From Nemertoderma westbladi (taxonomy: Eukaryota; Xenacoelomorpha; Nemertodermatida; Nemertodermatidae), in assembly GCA_032718475.1 (NCBI GenBank), contig JAUCBJ010008062.1:1-64000 (forward strand): a stretch of DNA of 64,000 nucleotides, in the 5' to 3' direction. The translations under genes were made by a program, and so were the position numbers. Numbering within the stretch: position 1 is the stretch's first letter; every line of letters begins with the position of its first letter. Under the pieces are notes generated by a model. It was not told where the DNA came from. It made no database searches and saw only the letters and a program-made list of their open reading frames with translations. Positions 10,691 to 22,891 of the stretch are shown one piece after another.

Positions 10691-12174
10691 AAATCTACAA
10701 TATTACATAGTAACATATTACATGGTAACACCCCTGAAAAATGTATTGTATGTATTAATTAATTACAACAGAAAAATCGTCCATGTGTAGAACACCAGGT
10801 TTTCATTTATCCGTATTTAGTTGTTTTTTTATACTGTAGCGCTTATTTCTATCCTATAACCTATACAGATACTAATTCGTTTACTGTTTTGGTTAGTTTC
10901 AGCACTTCTGTATTTAACCTGATTTTTCCCTGGTATAAGTAACTCCGCAAAATATAACTTAAGAATCGCCAACAGAAACATATTTGTATAGATTACACAA
11001 TCCAGATGGTCAAAAACACAAACACGTATGTTTTACAATATTAATTAGAATCCATTCAATCTTCCAATGTTTTAGCGCTGGCAAGTTTATACAAATATCT
11101 TGAAAAGTGCAAACAATAGGCCCACTGTAGCTGAGGTGCTGCAACCCATGTAATATCGATGGAGTCACTTTACTGTATCGAAATAATGGGAAACAAAATA
11201 AAATTCTCTCCCACCCTATTGTTGACAATGATCTTTGTTTCAAATTTGACGACCAATGTTACACAGCACAATTATTCTAGTTAATATTTATTAAAATGCT
11301 TTTAAGGAATCACAGATTTAATATTGGTAACATAATCTGTGATCTTAAAGCACAGTTATGCTAATACTGTATAATAATCATAAACAATTAGATTTAAAAT
11401 TACAATATTAAAAAAAAAATAAAGCTATATACAATTATTAATAGGCCTACTTGTGTACCGGAAATGTGAAAGTATAATCAAATAATGTGCTAGTAAAGAT
11501 AAAATTATTGGGTTTGGAAATTTATGCCATATTCCTTTTCAAATGTGCCACGTTCATAAAAAAGTCAAATTTTCCTTCAAAAGTTTGAAGAATTAATTTA
11601 GAAACAGAAATAGCTCAGCTGTTATCTGCATTATTTGAATTGTTATTGCTGGTGTCTATGTTAACCTCAAGATGGCGCTGAAGTTCAACGCTTCCATTGG
11701 CTCTGAGCTTCTCAGCAGCATAAATATATATGCAGGAATATTTTCACTTGAGCACATCCTATTATATTATTGTAGTCGATTTTGTTGTCTGATGGTTGTA
11801 TAGATTTGTTGACTTTGGTTGAGAATTCAGTAGTAAATTTATGTATACTGTACATTCAAAATATGGATATTATTTTAGCGTATTGGGGATGAATTACTGT
11901 ATGATTTAAAGTTTACCAAAGGGGTTTAGAGCATACAGTACAATCCTAAAAATGGCGTAAATATCGTATGTTTAGGTTAAATTTGTTACGTCTAGTAAAT
12001 CTGTGAACTAAATTATTAGTCACTGTATAAAATAAAATAATCTTTTTTTATATGTTTTTAGTAAAATAAATTAATTTTTGTCGTACAGGCCCACTTCAAT
12101 AAAACTACAAACTGTCTGACATCATGATTTGTTGACAATTTTAATTAATATATTTGGAAGTCACAGATAATTAA
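10691..12174. other. AT-rich intergenic DNA
   Basis: No recognisable gene, RNA or delimited repeat. A TAGGCCTA palindrome lies near 11446, and AT-rich simple sequence is common. Short open frames such as the one at 11010-11243 have no recognisable features. Confidence 0.4.
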
Positions 12175-12680
12175 TTGGAAACTTAAGGTCCAATTATTTG
12201 GAGCAGCAGTAGTTCCCTCTATGGGAGCCCCAGCTGGCTCTAACTGCTGAGGACACCAAATCTCTGGATGGCACATTCACAAGAATGCTACGCCGGGTTC
12301 ATTGTGTCAAGTACAATGCACTGCACACATCTCCAACCAGACACTATATAACATTGGCACTATATAACAGGTGTCTCATTGGTTCCCCCAAGCTTGACAC
12401 TGGAACCAAGTCGCCTCCGCTTTGCAGGACATTGCTTTCGCCGTGAGGACCAGCCAGTGCATAATCTTGTACTTTGACAGCCTCATGGAGTGTATAAGCA
12501 TGGTGGACAGCCCATGATTTTCTTGAGACGCATCTTAAAGGACACTGGCCTTGAAGATGCGGATGTTCTAGCAAATGTCATGGGTGATAGGGAGTTGTGG
12601 CGGCGCAATTTTGTCGACAAGCCGGCACAGTATTCTTAAAAAATGCAGCAGCATGCCGATCCTAGTAGTAGTAGTAGGCT
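12175..12680 (+). pseudogene. 5'-truncated LINE 3' end with (AGT)n tail
   Basis: Encodes in broken frames the C-terminal part of a LINE ORF2: a LTAEDTKSLDGTFTRMLRR segment, then LRFAGHCFRREDQPVHNLV, a HGGQP..FLRRILKDTGLEDAD segment and a final MGDRELWRRNFVDKPAQYS. This DG.Y.R.LRR..., RFAGHC.R...P and DR..WR order is the usual end of RTE/CR1-type ORF2 proteins. A run of AGT triplets at 12665-12677 is the 3' microsatellite tail. Related fragments lie at 10350-10690 and, on the minus strand, at 21455-21795. Confidence 0.75.
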
Positions 12681-12717
12681 ACCCAGTATATCAAATTTAA
12701 TTATAACATTCGTTGTG

Positions 12718-12835
12718 CATAGCTTTGCAAAGTCGGCAATGAAACTAGTACTGGCGTCCAGGTGGGATCGAACTGGTGACCTCCGGATTGGAAGTCTGAC
12801 GCTCTAACCATTCAGCTAGCAGCTCATGTAAAAGG
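12718..12835 (-). repeat. tRNA-derived SINE (solo copy)
   Basis: On the minus strand AGCTGAATGGTTAGAGCG resembles a pol III A box and CAGTTCGATCCC a B box, about 30 bp apart as in tRNA genes. The tail GCCGACTTTGCAAAGCT is shared with the inverted pair at 13108-13375. Pairing of acceptor stem arms is not evident, so a SINE rather than a tRNA gene. Confidence 0.7.
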
Positions 12836-13107
12836 TGGAATTGGAAATACTACCTGATACCTTATCTCCTCTATTTACCTCCTCATGGCCTCCCATCTGT
12901 CAATACCACCATCATGCAGCCACTCTCTGTGCTCAACCCTACAGTACTTTGGCCGTCTTTAACCACTCACTACAATGAAAGGGTAGTGCATATTAACAAT
13001 GAACCATCACGGCCACAATGATTAATTATACACTCTAGCTACTAATTTAGGTAGGAGAGTTACACCCATAGAGAAATGCATATTTTGATATGGTATATTT
13101 TTATAAT

Positions 13108-13375
13108 TTATTATTGGTGTTTTGGGTGAATGAGTGGTTTTATATTATTATAACTTTTGTTGGCCACAGATTTGCAAAGTCGGCAACGGCGTCCAGGTGG
13201 GATCGAACTGGTGACCTCCGGGTTTGAACCATTTCTCTAGCTGAATTGTTAGAGTGTCAGACATCCAACCCGGAGGCCACCTTTTCGATCTCACCTGGAC
13301 GCCATTGCCGACTTTGCATAGCTGTGCCCAACAAAGGTTATGTACCCAAAAACATCAATAATAAATCCTTTTAAT
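13108..13375. repeat. Head-to-head pair of tRNA-derived SINEs forming a hairpin
   Basis: Two copies of the SINE seen at 12718-12835 face each other. The left copy (13108-13240) is on the minus strand and the right copy (13240-13375) on the plus strand, with tails TTATTATTGGTGTTTTGGG and its inverse at the outer ends. Each copy carries the TTCGATC B-box core, and both arms share GGCGTCCAGGTG. Confidence 0.75.
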
Positions 13376-13924
13376 CAGAAATTATAAAAATTGTATAGTG
13401 TTTAACACATTAGCGTTGACTTGTTGCGTTGATACAACCTGTCTGTGGGCGAAAATTATAATTTATATATAATAAATAGTGTCTTCTAGTGAAACAGTTA
13501 GTGTTTCCAATCAGGATGTCCCGGGTTCGATCCCTTAAAGAAGCTGTACTGTTTTAATTAAATTTATTTATTTAAATAAATACAGCAGCCTAGCCCAACC
13601 CAGACTTTCATCCTTGACTGTTCGAGAAATGGGAACCAAACCAAGGTATCAAATAAGAACTCCGAGTGGACGGATTTACTTTGGAAGATCTCAAAAGAGT
13701 CCTCTTTACACGTTTTTACACTAGTTACTTGGTAACCCACAAAAAACAAACAAACACTTTGGGCTTCCGTCAAAGTTTACAAATATACTTGTTCTTAATG
13801 CAAATCCCATTTCATCATTGAGATCTATATCATTTATACCGGTAGAATATTATACATTTATACAATTTCATATGAAAGACAGATGAACTACAGAAGTCTG
13901 TCTATCTGTAAAATTTCTTAACTT
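13376..13924. other. Non-coding, with an isolated B-box-like site
   Basis: CGGGTTCGATCCC at 13521-13533 is a perfect pol III B box preceded by a poor A-box-like stretch near 13484; probably a decayed SINE. The rest is unassigned. Confidence 0.4.
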
Positions 13925-14073
13925 TTTATAGACTACATGTGTACCAAGTTTGGTTTAATTTCATCCAAGATTGACCGACTTATTAGCGTTCAAAGATTTC
14001 CGACAACGACGGACGGGTCCACTAATTATACCCCTACGCTAAGGCTCACCTGGACTTACGTGGCTCGCCCCAC
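13925..14073 (+). mobile_element. Right-end fragment of GTGGGG-ended MITE
   Basis: Shares ACCAAGTTTGGTT.AATT, then GCGTTCAAA.ATTTCC and GACGGACGG, then AAGGCTC and ACGTGGCTCGCCCCAC with the right half of the element at 49967-50580. No matching left end is visible upstream. Confidence 0.6.
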
Positions 14074-14689
14074 AATACTTTCAAGCGACATTCTCAAGAA
14101 ATGTTACCTACCTTGAGAAGTAAAGTGGCACAAAGGACGCTATTTTCTGTTCCTCAGAATTATTAATAAATAATATACATTATACAAGCGACGTTAACGC
14201 AAGATTGTTATTCACAGTTGCTACAGCATCTGCTATAAATAGATTTTCAAGGCTATGTAAATATCTCCCATAAGCACACCTTTTAAACTATGAAGGTCAG
14301 TTTTTCTCATATGGCAACTCCTGTACCTGCTGTGCTCTTGCTGTAGAAGAGAGTCGAGATCCTTCGATGGTATGTTTACACCAGGATGTTTAGCAGGGAA
14401 TTCTATATCAGCATGTGATAATTTTGACTCACATTCACTGGAAAGAATCTTTTGTACCGGTATTTTTACTAGTTCAGGGGAAGATGTTTCCAGTTTGAGA
14501 GTTTTTTCGTAAACAGACTAAATGTATTATCGATGACAGTATACTCTATCTCGATGGAAAAATAGAATACACAGGTGACTTTGTTATACCTTGGCTCATG
14601 TGTCATATCCCATCTAAAGATGTAAAGGCGAAAAAGGGAGGTCTTTAGGGGACCGAACAAACTAAGATCTAGATATCTACAGGGTCAGC
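14074..14689. other. Non-coding spacer before satellite C
   Basis: No gene recognised; a short minus open frame at 14469-14660 has no features. Nothing else stands out. Confidence 0.35.
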
Positions 14690-17105
14690 CATCCTATATT
14701 TGGGTCAACCCATCCTATATTTGGGTCAACCCATCCTATATTTGGGTCAACCCATCCTATATTTGGGTCGACCCATCCTATATTTGGGTCAACCCATCCT
14801 ATATTTGGGTCAACCCATCCTACATTATATTTGGGTCAACCCATCCTATATTTGGGTTAACCCATCCTATATTTGGGTTAACCCATCCTATATTTGGGTC
14901 AACCCATACTATATTTGGGTCAACCCATCCTATATTTGGGTCAACCCATCCTATATTTGGGTCAACCCATCCTATATTTGGGTCAACCCATCCTATATTT
15001 GGGTCAACCCATCCTATATTTGGGTCGACCCATCCTATATTTGGGTCAACCCATCCTATATTTGGGTCAACCCATCCTACATTATATTTGGGTCAACCCA
15101 TCCTATATTTGGGTTAACCCATCCTATATTTGGGTTAACCCATCCTATATTTGGGTCAACCCATACTATATTTGGGTCAACCCATCCTATATTTGGGTCA
15201 ACCCATCCTATATTTGGGTCAACCCATCCTATATTTGAGACAACCCATCCTATATTTGGGTTAACCCATCCTATATTTGGGTCAACCCATACTATATTTG
15301 GGTCAACCCATCCTATATTTGGGTCAACCCATCCTATATTTGGATCACCCCATCCTATATTTGGATCAACCCATCCTATATTTGGGTCAACCCATCCTAT
15401 ATTTGGATCAACCCATCCTATATTTGGATCAACCCATCCTATATTTTGGTCAACCCATCTTATATTTGGGTCAACCCAACCTATATTTTGGTCAACCCAT
15501 CTTATATTTGGGTCAACCCATCCTATATTTGGGTCAACTCATCCTATATTTGGGTCAACCCATCCTATATTTGGGTCAACCCATCCTATATTTGGGTCAA
15601 CCCATCCTATATTTGGATCACCCCATCCTATATTTGGGTAAACCCATCCTATATTTGGATCAACCCATCCTATATTTGGATCAACCCATCCTATATTTGT
15701 GTCAACCTATCCTATATTTTGGTCAACCCATCTTATATTTGGGTCAACCCAACCTATATTTTGGTCGGCCCATCTTATATTTGGGTCAACCCATCCTATA
15801 TTTGGGTCAACCCATTCTATGTTTGGGTCAACCCATCCTATATTTGGGTCAACCCATCCTATATTTGGGTCAACCCATCCTATATTTGGATCACCCCATC
15901 CTATATTTGGGTAAACCCATCCTATATTTGGATCAACCCATCCTATATTTGGATCAACCCATCCTATATTTGTGTCAACCTATCCTATATTTTGGTCAAC
16001 CCATCTTATATTTGGGTCAACCCAACCTATATTTTGGTCGGCCCATCTTATATTTGGGTCAACCCATCCTATATTTGGGTCAACCCATCCTATATTTGGG
16101 TCAACCCATCCTATATTTGGGTCAACCCATTCTATGTTTGGGTCAACCCATCCTATATTTGGGTCAACCCATCCTATATTTGGGTCAACCCATCCTATAT
16201 TTGGATCAACCCATCCTATATTTGGATCAACCCATCCTATATTTGGGTCAACCCATCCTATATTTGGGTCAACCCATCCTATATTTGGATCAACCCATCC
16301 TATATTTGGGTCAACCCATCCTATATTTGGATCAACCCATCCTATATTTGGGTCAACCCATCCTATATTTGGGTCAACCCATCCTATATTTGGGTCAACC
16401 CATCCTATATTTGGGTCAACCCATCCTATATTTGGTCAACCCATCCTATATTTGGGTCAACCCATCTTATATTTGGGTCAACCCATCCTATATTTGGATC
16501 AACCCATCCTATATTTGGGTCAACCCATCCTATATTTGGGTCAACCCATCCTATATTTGGATCAACCCATCCTATATTTGGGTCAACCCATCCTATGTTT
16601 GGGTGAACCCATCCTATATTTGGGTCAACCCATCCTATATTTGGGTCAACCCATCCTATATTTGGGTCAACCCATCCTATATTTGGGTCAACCCATACTA
16701 TATTTGGGTCAACCCATCCTATATTTGGGTCAACCCATCCTATATTTGGGTCAACCCATCCTATATTTGGGTCAACCCATCCTATATTTGGGTCAACTCA
16801 TCCTATATTTGGATCAACCCATCCTATATTTGGGTCAACCCATCCTATGTTTGGGTGAACCCATCCTATATTTGGGTCAACCCATCCTATATTTGGATCA
16901 ACCCATCCTATATTTGGGTCAACCCATCCTATATTTGGGTCAACCCATCCTATATTTGGGTCAACCCATCCTATATTTGGGTCAACCCATCCTATATTTG
17001 GGTCAACCCATCCTATATTTGGGTCAACCCATCCTATATTTGGGTCAACCCATCCTATATTTGGGTCAACCCATCCTATATTTGGGTCAACCCATCCTAT
17101 ATTTG
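14690..17105 (+). repeat. 21-bp satellite C with higher-order duplications
   Basis: About 115 tandem units of CCATCCTATATTTGGGTCAA plus one C. The GGGTCAACCC core is near-palindromic, and GGGTTAACCC variants are perfect palindromes. Diagnostic variants repeat as blocks: TGGATCACCCC...GTGTCAACCTATCC...GGTCGGCCC recurs 273 bp (13 units) apart at 15614 and 15887; TCCTACATTATATTTGGG recurs about 258 bp apart near 14817 and 15075. One unit loses a G at 16430. Open frames of up to 616 codons here (QPILYLG repeats) are artefacts of a stop-free unit divisible by three. Confidence 0.95.
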
Positions 17106-17260
17106 CCTATGTTTTCTTGTGAGGTAGAACCGATCTTTGGCATACCATCGCCGAATTCAAAGACATACGGATAATGTTGACTGTTATGGCAACAGCTACA
17201 CCAGTAATGAAAAAATGTGGAACCCGACCACTACTGGTATGGCAGACGGGGAAGTGTTGT

Positions 17261-17700
17261 CGGCTCGGCTCGGCTCGGCTCGGCTCGGCTCGGCTCGGCT
17301 CGGCTCGGCTCGGCTCGGCTCGGCTCGGCTCGGCTCGGCTCGGCTCGGCTCGGCTCGGCTCGGCTCGGCTCGGCTCGGCTCGGCTCGGCTCGGCTCGGCT
17401 CGGCTCGGCTCGGCTCGGCTCGGCTCGGCTCGGCTCGGCTCGGCTCGGCTCGGCTCGGCTCGGCTCGGCTCGGCTCGGCTCGGCTCGGCTCGGCTCGGCT
17501 CGGCTCGGCTCGGCTCGGCTCGGCTCGGCTCGGCTCGGCTCGGCTCGGCTCGGCTCGGCTCGGCTCGGCTCGGCTCGGCTCGGCTCGGCTCGGCTCGGCT
17601 CGGCTCGGCTCGGCTCGGCTCGGCTCGGCTCGGCTCGGCTCGGCTCGGCTCGGCTCGGCTCGGCTCGGCTCGGCTCGGCTCGGCTCGGCTCGGATCGGAT
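17261..17700 (+). repeat. (CGGCT)n pentanucleotide array
   Basis: 86 perfect CGGCT copies from 17261 to 17690, then two CGGAT variants and CGGCC. It is strikingly GC-rich in an AT-rich region and has no internal mismatch, implying recent expansion or strong homogenisation. Open frames with repeated SARLG or SRAEP are artefacts. Confidence 0.97.
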
Positions 17701-20072
17701 CGGCCGTCATCCCATTATTCATCAATAATACCACATTATACACGACCATTAATCTCAATTTTCCTTTTGAATATCACAGTCATGCATGACTTTCCTTTCC
17801 GGAAACAATTCATTGAGCCGGCGCCATGTACAACGTATTAAATAAATCCGAGGTCAGCCTTCACAAATATCAAATCATATTTTAAGTTATAAATCTTACT
17901 GCAAAAGGGAAGCTGTATTAATACAATAGCCGCTGACATAATGGGAGCGTGGCAATTTTCCCTGATTCCCTATATGATTTTATTAGATTTATTAAGTTGA
18001 GGCGAAGAGACTGTCACGGGTGGCAGTGATGGATGCAATGCAATTTGCTGCCTTCTCTTCGCCTCTAATTGACTGACAAATCAATTGTTGGAGGAACTGT
18101 CAGTTCAATTGATTTTTGAACGAACTAATAAAGAAACTGAAGGTTTGATGCTGCTGCAATAAATAGTTTATGCTCAAGGACTAAAGTATGCTCGAAAAAA
18201 TAGTTTATTCGCATCAACCATGCCATTGAACTCGCGATGCGCATGCGCGGTCTAATTGTCATCTGATGATTTTCGTATAATTATAGCCATTATCGATTCT
18301 TATCTCCAGACTTGGTCCCAACAACCATTCCTTTTCTAATGCCGCATTTCAACGTGGGACTGAGTGATACTATTATAATGGTATGTTAATTGTAACTGTT
18401 AGGGGTAGGCCTACATGTGCTGTACACATGGCTTACATGAACTTTTATAAAATATATTTAATAAAATTAAACAAGCATTTATTTTCGCGCATAAATTTAT
18501 CGCTTCATTCATAATAGCGCACCGGGCAGGTTGTCTCCCACATATAACTTTACCGTATTATTGTTGATCAAGAATTAGATTGATCTGTATAATACAGTGA
18601 AAGAAGGTGATATTTCGCCAACTAGATTTCTTTCTCAAATTGATCTAACATTCATCCTAAAGTTGGATACTTTAAATGTTCAGTAGTAATTGCACAATCA
18701 GCTCATAAATTCTGAATTAAAGGTTGCTCATAATGTTGATCATAAAATCTTGCAACAGTAGGCCTTAGGACAGAAGTTCAACTGGGACATGGCTATGATT
18801 CCTCATTTTGTAATCTTTTTGCAACAGGATAAAGCCAAATCCCTTTTGCCGTTTCTAAATTGGAATAAGAATTGATATTTCCCTTATTTGTATTTATGTA
18901 TATAGTCATTTTGTCTCGATTGTATACTAACTAAGGGATTTAATTTAATTGCCTCAGTTTCAAGCCCCAGATTAATTAAGTCTATTTAAACATCATCAAT
19001 ATCATTTTAAATTTGCCGCGCTTTTTCCTAACTTTTTGATCTATTAACCATATAGCAATGTGACAGTGTTTCTTATGCTGAATTATGCGAATGGAAGAAA
19101 GAAATAAAACTTTGTTCTTTAAAAAAGTGAGTATAACCATTAATTTTGTATAGTTAATTAATTTTGACGGGGAAACACACATTTAATTACACTTACTGTA
19201 TATTCGGATTTGGAAATTCTTGTAACATTCTTAATTTTATATGTATGCCTACAGTTGTTATACTTGTAAGTAATTTTATATGGGACTGACTGTGGCCTAC
19301 TGTTGTAATTGTTGTACTGTATAGCGCTGGTTCAGCCCGCAGTTACGTCCTTTCTTATTCTTACTTTCGAGCAAAATGCTATTAAAGGAATACTTATTAA
19401 AGTTTATAAGTTATAATTATGGTTCTTGGATATCAAGACAATAGGAAACACAAGCACTTGCATTTTATGAGAAGCCGAAATAGAAAGAATATTATTTCAC
19501 ATAATTATAAACCATAACACTATACATTACAATCATACAATAATTAATTGGTTTCGACTGTAGTGACAGGTGTTTCCCATTCCATCACTAATTGGATTCT
19601 TTCGCGTTTTTAAATTAATAAAGTTATCTCTTCACCCCCTTCAGCGCGGCCTGTCCACCCATCCATCTATCTATCTATAAGCGATCAATATTATTGCGTT
19701 GCCCTACAAACTGTCGTGCTAAAGAGTAACCAAATTGATGCATCTATACATGGAAACACGTCCAATCATTAACAGAACTATCCACTCATTTAAATACACT
19801 ATTAATCAATTCTCTCACAGACAGTGCTAGCTTCAACACTCCCTGTAGTTCCCAGAAACTGGACCTTTATTTGCATTAGCAACATTGATTTTGAGGATCC
19901 CAGTTGGGTTATAAATTACGAATCAGCAGGGATTCCAAAACCTACACTAACATTGATTGAAGGACTACTGGCTGTGGTACAGCCTACATTAATTACACTG
20001 TAATTTAACCACGGCATCCCATTCCAAGTCCATGTTCACTGTTCACGCTTGTCTTCACTTTGTCTCCCGCAG
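17701..20072. other. Intergenic or 5' intronic DNA of the RGS-type gene
   Basis: No exon could be identified. A hairpin with arms AGGCGAAGAGA and TCTCTTCGCCT lies at 18000-18064, followed by TCAATTG..CAATTGA inverted repeats to about 18118. Upstream exons of the gene whose DEP exon is at 20073 may lie here or in the satellites. Confidence 0.35.
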
Positions 20073-20172
20073 ATTGAGGACATTGTCTTGGCGATGCAAG
20101 ATGAGCGAACCGGTGTCCCTATTAAAACGCAGCGGGCGTTCCTAGGAGCCACTATACCCAGCATATTTACAG
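20073..20172 (+). CDS. R7-family RGS protein, DEP-domain exon (partial gene)
   Basis: A 100-base exon bounded by a good acceptor (TGTCTCCCGCAG) and donor (ACAG|GTAAGAGC). It encodes IEDIVLAMQDERTGVPIKTQ followed by RAFLGATIPSIFTG. The pattern (M/I)EDV..MQDE.TG.PI(R/K)T...FL...IPS.F(S/T)G is the start of the DEP domain in RGS6/7/9/11, the Gbeta5-bound GTPase-activating proteins for Galpha-i/o. There is one extra residue in the FLGAT stretch compared with vertebrate RGS7. The exon ends in phase 1. I could not find the neighbouring exons (the next should encode a DIVQWL-type segment), so this may be a real exon in a long-intron gene or an isolated fragment. Confidence 0.55.
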
Positions 20173-21454
20173 GTAAGAGCATCACTTACTGTGTGTTATT
20201 GCCGGTGCTGCTGACACAAATTGATATATAGCTTGAAAATTATTCATTGGTGAAAGTTGTATTGCTTGTACAAGGGAATGTAGTAGTAATAGATGTGAAG
20301 ATGATATCTCTTGTTAATGTGTACTTTGCACCAATGATGTCCTGTCGTAGTTTTGGCAGTTTTTTCATTCAGTTTTTTTTCATTTATATAGAGTATTTCA
20401 GCAATGTTTGAAGAGGAATAACAATCACCAGTATCAATGTTAATATCTGTATTTTTGAATCGCCCCTGTCGGGTTGTGAATTCTCAAGGGGTTAAGGTGT
20501 CCTGACTTGACTGAAAGTAAGTGTGCGGTTGAAGAACTGGCAATTAGGATAGAGTGGCTGGCACTCACAAAATCAATGAATTAGATTGAAATCGTGAAAA
20601 TTGCCTCTTATCTAGCAAAATCAACCTTGAAATACTAATTAAGACGAGATAGGAGAGACCATATCGCAAGAAGCCCCCCATGGTACCACTGCTAACTATC
20701 GAAATTTGTGAGCGTGATACGAGGTGAAAAGCCAAGAGTGAGAGGCCTCAGGGTCGCTTCAGCCTCGGGTTTAATATGCACTCAGTTGACGCAGAGGTGG
20801 GGTGGGTATTCCTAGTATTTCTGCAACACCACAAGAACTGGTACAGAGCTCATGTTTCACTCATGAATGGAAAAGTCCAAGAAGGTACACAACTGGTCTG
20901 GTTTACAGATCATGACAGCTGATTGATGACAGATCATGCTTTCCCCTTTGTGGATGAAGAGATCTTTTACTAAACTAATTATATCCATGACTCCACATAT
21001 CTGAAATGTTCTAATGATCTATACATCCATACAAAGAAATAATGTTATTTTTTAAGCAGCTTATTATAAGTTGTATAACTGCTTTTAAACTCCCTATAAT
21101 ATCTCCGATATATGTCATCACCATATCAGCATCAAATCTGTTACTTATTATTCTTCCTGTGATTATCTGCGATATTGAGGATATATTTTCACCATCTCCG
21201 AATTGTGGATGCTGATGATGTTGGAAGAATATTGTCCACAACGATATTGAAGATAGAATGATTGGGCTAGTAACGTCACCCTCTGACGGACAAAATAATA
21301 TTTCAAATGAGTATATAATTGTAAACCAGTCAGGAGTATCACAATATGCCCTAAAACAGAATAAGTTAACCTTCACTGGGACTGGAACCAGGAGCTTTGT
21401 CTTCAATAATCATGGAGCGACTTTCTCCAGATGCATTTACACGAGAATGGAGTG
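20173..21454. other. Presumed intron or intergenic DNA
   Basis: No further exon of the RGS-type gene is apparent. No delimited repeat; a minus open frame at 21011-21406 shows no family features. Confidence 0.35.
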
Positions 21455-21795
21455 TATACTACTACTACTAGGATCGGCATGCTGCATTGCTGCTGCATTT
21501 TTAAGAATGCTGTGCCGGCTTGTCGACAAAATTGCGCCGCCACAACTCCCTATCACCCATGACATTTGCTAGATCATCCGCATCTTCAAGGCTAGTGTCC
21601 TTTAAGATGCGTCTCAAGAACGTCATGGGCTGTCCACCATGCTTATTCACTCCATGAGGCTGCCAAAGTACAAGATTATGCACTGGCTGGTCCTCACGGC
21701 GAAAGCAATGTCCTGCAAAGCGGAGTGTATGGAGTGTATAACTGAGGTTGGAATCCATATTGAACACCTTAGACGGAACCATTCCATGTTGCATG
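21455..21795 (-). pseudogene. LINE 3' end fragment with (AGT)n tail, minus strand
   Basis: Reverse-strand translation gives LRFAGHCFRREDQPVHNLVL, then HGVNKHGGQP, then ILKDTSLEDADDLANVMGD and RELWRRNFVDKPAQ. This is the C-terminal end of the same LINE seen at 12175-12680, here in one open frame of about 97 codons. ACT triplets at 21459-21473 are the 3' tail on the opposite strand. 5'-truncated. Confidence 0.75.
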
Positions 21796-22334
21796 ATCTA
21801 TCCGGTTCATTATCATACAGTAGCCTTGAACATATGGCATATGGGGTGTCATAGAGTGCGTGCCCGGTGAGCAATATGAGTCAGGCGGCGGTGACTCAGC
21901 CAGGATCTTACAGTTGGTTATTATCTTACACTTACACATAATATACACTAACAAAAATGTTGATAAACATACTACTGTATAATGTTCCGAAAATAAGCTT
22001 TCAATGTGGGCCCAATTGCACATCTTTCGTGAACATTTAATTGCTAGAAATGATGTTTAAAAATTATACATAATTTAAACTAAGAAAAAAATGGCCTTCG
22101 GGTATCTGAAAGCCTATCTCTATCACAAAGCTTATAATGAATGGATAAATGGATTTGAATAAAATGAATGAGATTAAGTTACTCGAGATCATTGCATTTC
22201 CAACATTGCGTTTGCATTAATGATATATCGAATTAGCTAAACAGTGATACTATTAATAGCTCACGGATACTCTTTGTGCTTATCCTTTATCAAAAAATTT
22301 GATGAATCAAGTAAAATAAGAATCAGATAACCTA
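21796..22334. other. AT-rich DNA upstream of the CCDC15-like exon
   Basis: No gene recognised; probably intron of the following gene. Confidence 0.3.
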
Positions 22335-22891
22335 AGTCAAAGCTTTATAATGACGTACCCTGTCTGATCGGCGACCCACTGACCAACCCCGGTCTTGACG
22401 ATCTGGAGAATCGGAAACAACAGGGGCGCGAGTTCCTGACTTGCCGACGAGTTTATTCGGAGTTGGAAAGGGAATCGGTGCGGGAAACTAAACGGAGGGG
22501 GGAGCGGGAGAAACGGGTGGCTGAGATCAAGTTGGAGAAGGAAAGGGAACGCATGGAGGTGGAGAAGAGCATGTGGAATGGGAGTAGAGAGGGGAGGGTT
22601 GGGAGTAGAGAGGGGAGGGTTGGGAGACGGGAGGATAACGCTGCTGATACAGCCGAGATGGAGGCTGAAAGGAAACGTCGGGAGATGCGACGATATCTCA
22701 CGGCTCTACAACATCTACTGAAGGAGCGACTGTTCTATAGGTACCCAGGGCTACCGTCGCTATGCAACTGTTCTAGAACGATGTGGGAAGCCAATCCGGA
22801 TAGGTGCGCCAATAACTGTGTCTTTTACAAGAATCACAAAGGCTTCGCTAGAGCCCTGGAGAGTCTTATACATTCTTATGGGAAGTCGTAG
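22335..22891 (+). CDS. CCDC15: CCDC15-like coiled-coil protein, last exon (5' boundary uncertain)
   Basis: The frame is open from about 22335 through 22891. It reads SKLYNDVPCLIGDPLTNPG, then a strongly charged Arg/Glu/Lys coiled coil (residues about 40-120 of the exon). The C-terminal motif is LPSLCNCSRTMWEANPDRCA followed by NNCVFYKNHKGFARALESL. From memory, CCDC15 of vertebrates, a centriole-associated coiled-coil protein, ends in a similar LP.LC.CG..FW...PD.CANNC.FYKN module with spaced cysteines. The acceptor is not clear: AG sites near 22332 and 22338 have weak pyrimidine tracts. A perfect 18-bp internal duplication (GGGAGTAGAGAGGGGAGG) at 22580-22621 encodes a doubled GSREGRV. Upstream exons were not found. 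Confidence 0.5.

Noticed and set aside
14700-17174. Open frames up to 616 codons with QPILYLG or STHPIFG repeats
   Set aside because: Artefact of a stop-free 21-bp unit; all three frames are open and frames switch at indels.
17137-17841. Open frames with SARLG/SRAEP repeats
   Set aside because: Pentanucleotide (CGGCT)n translated in all frames; not a protein.
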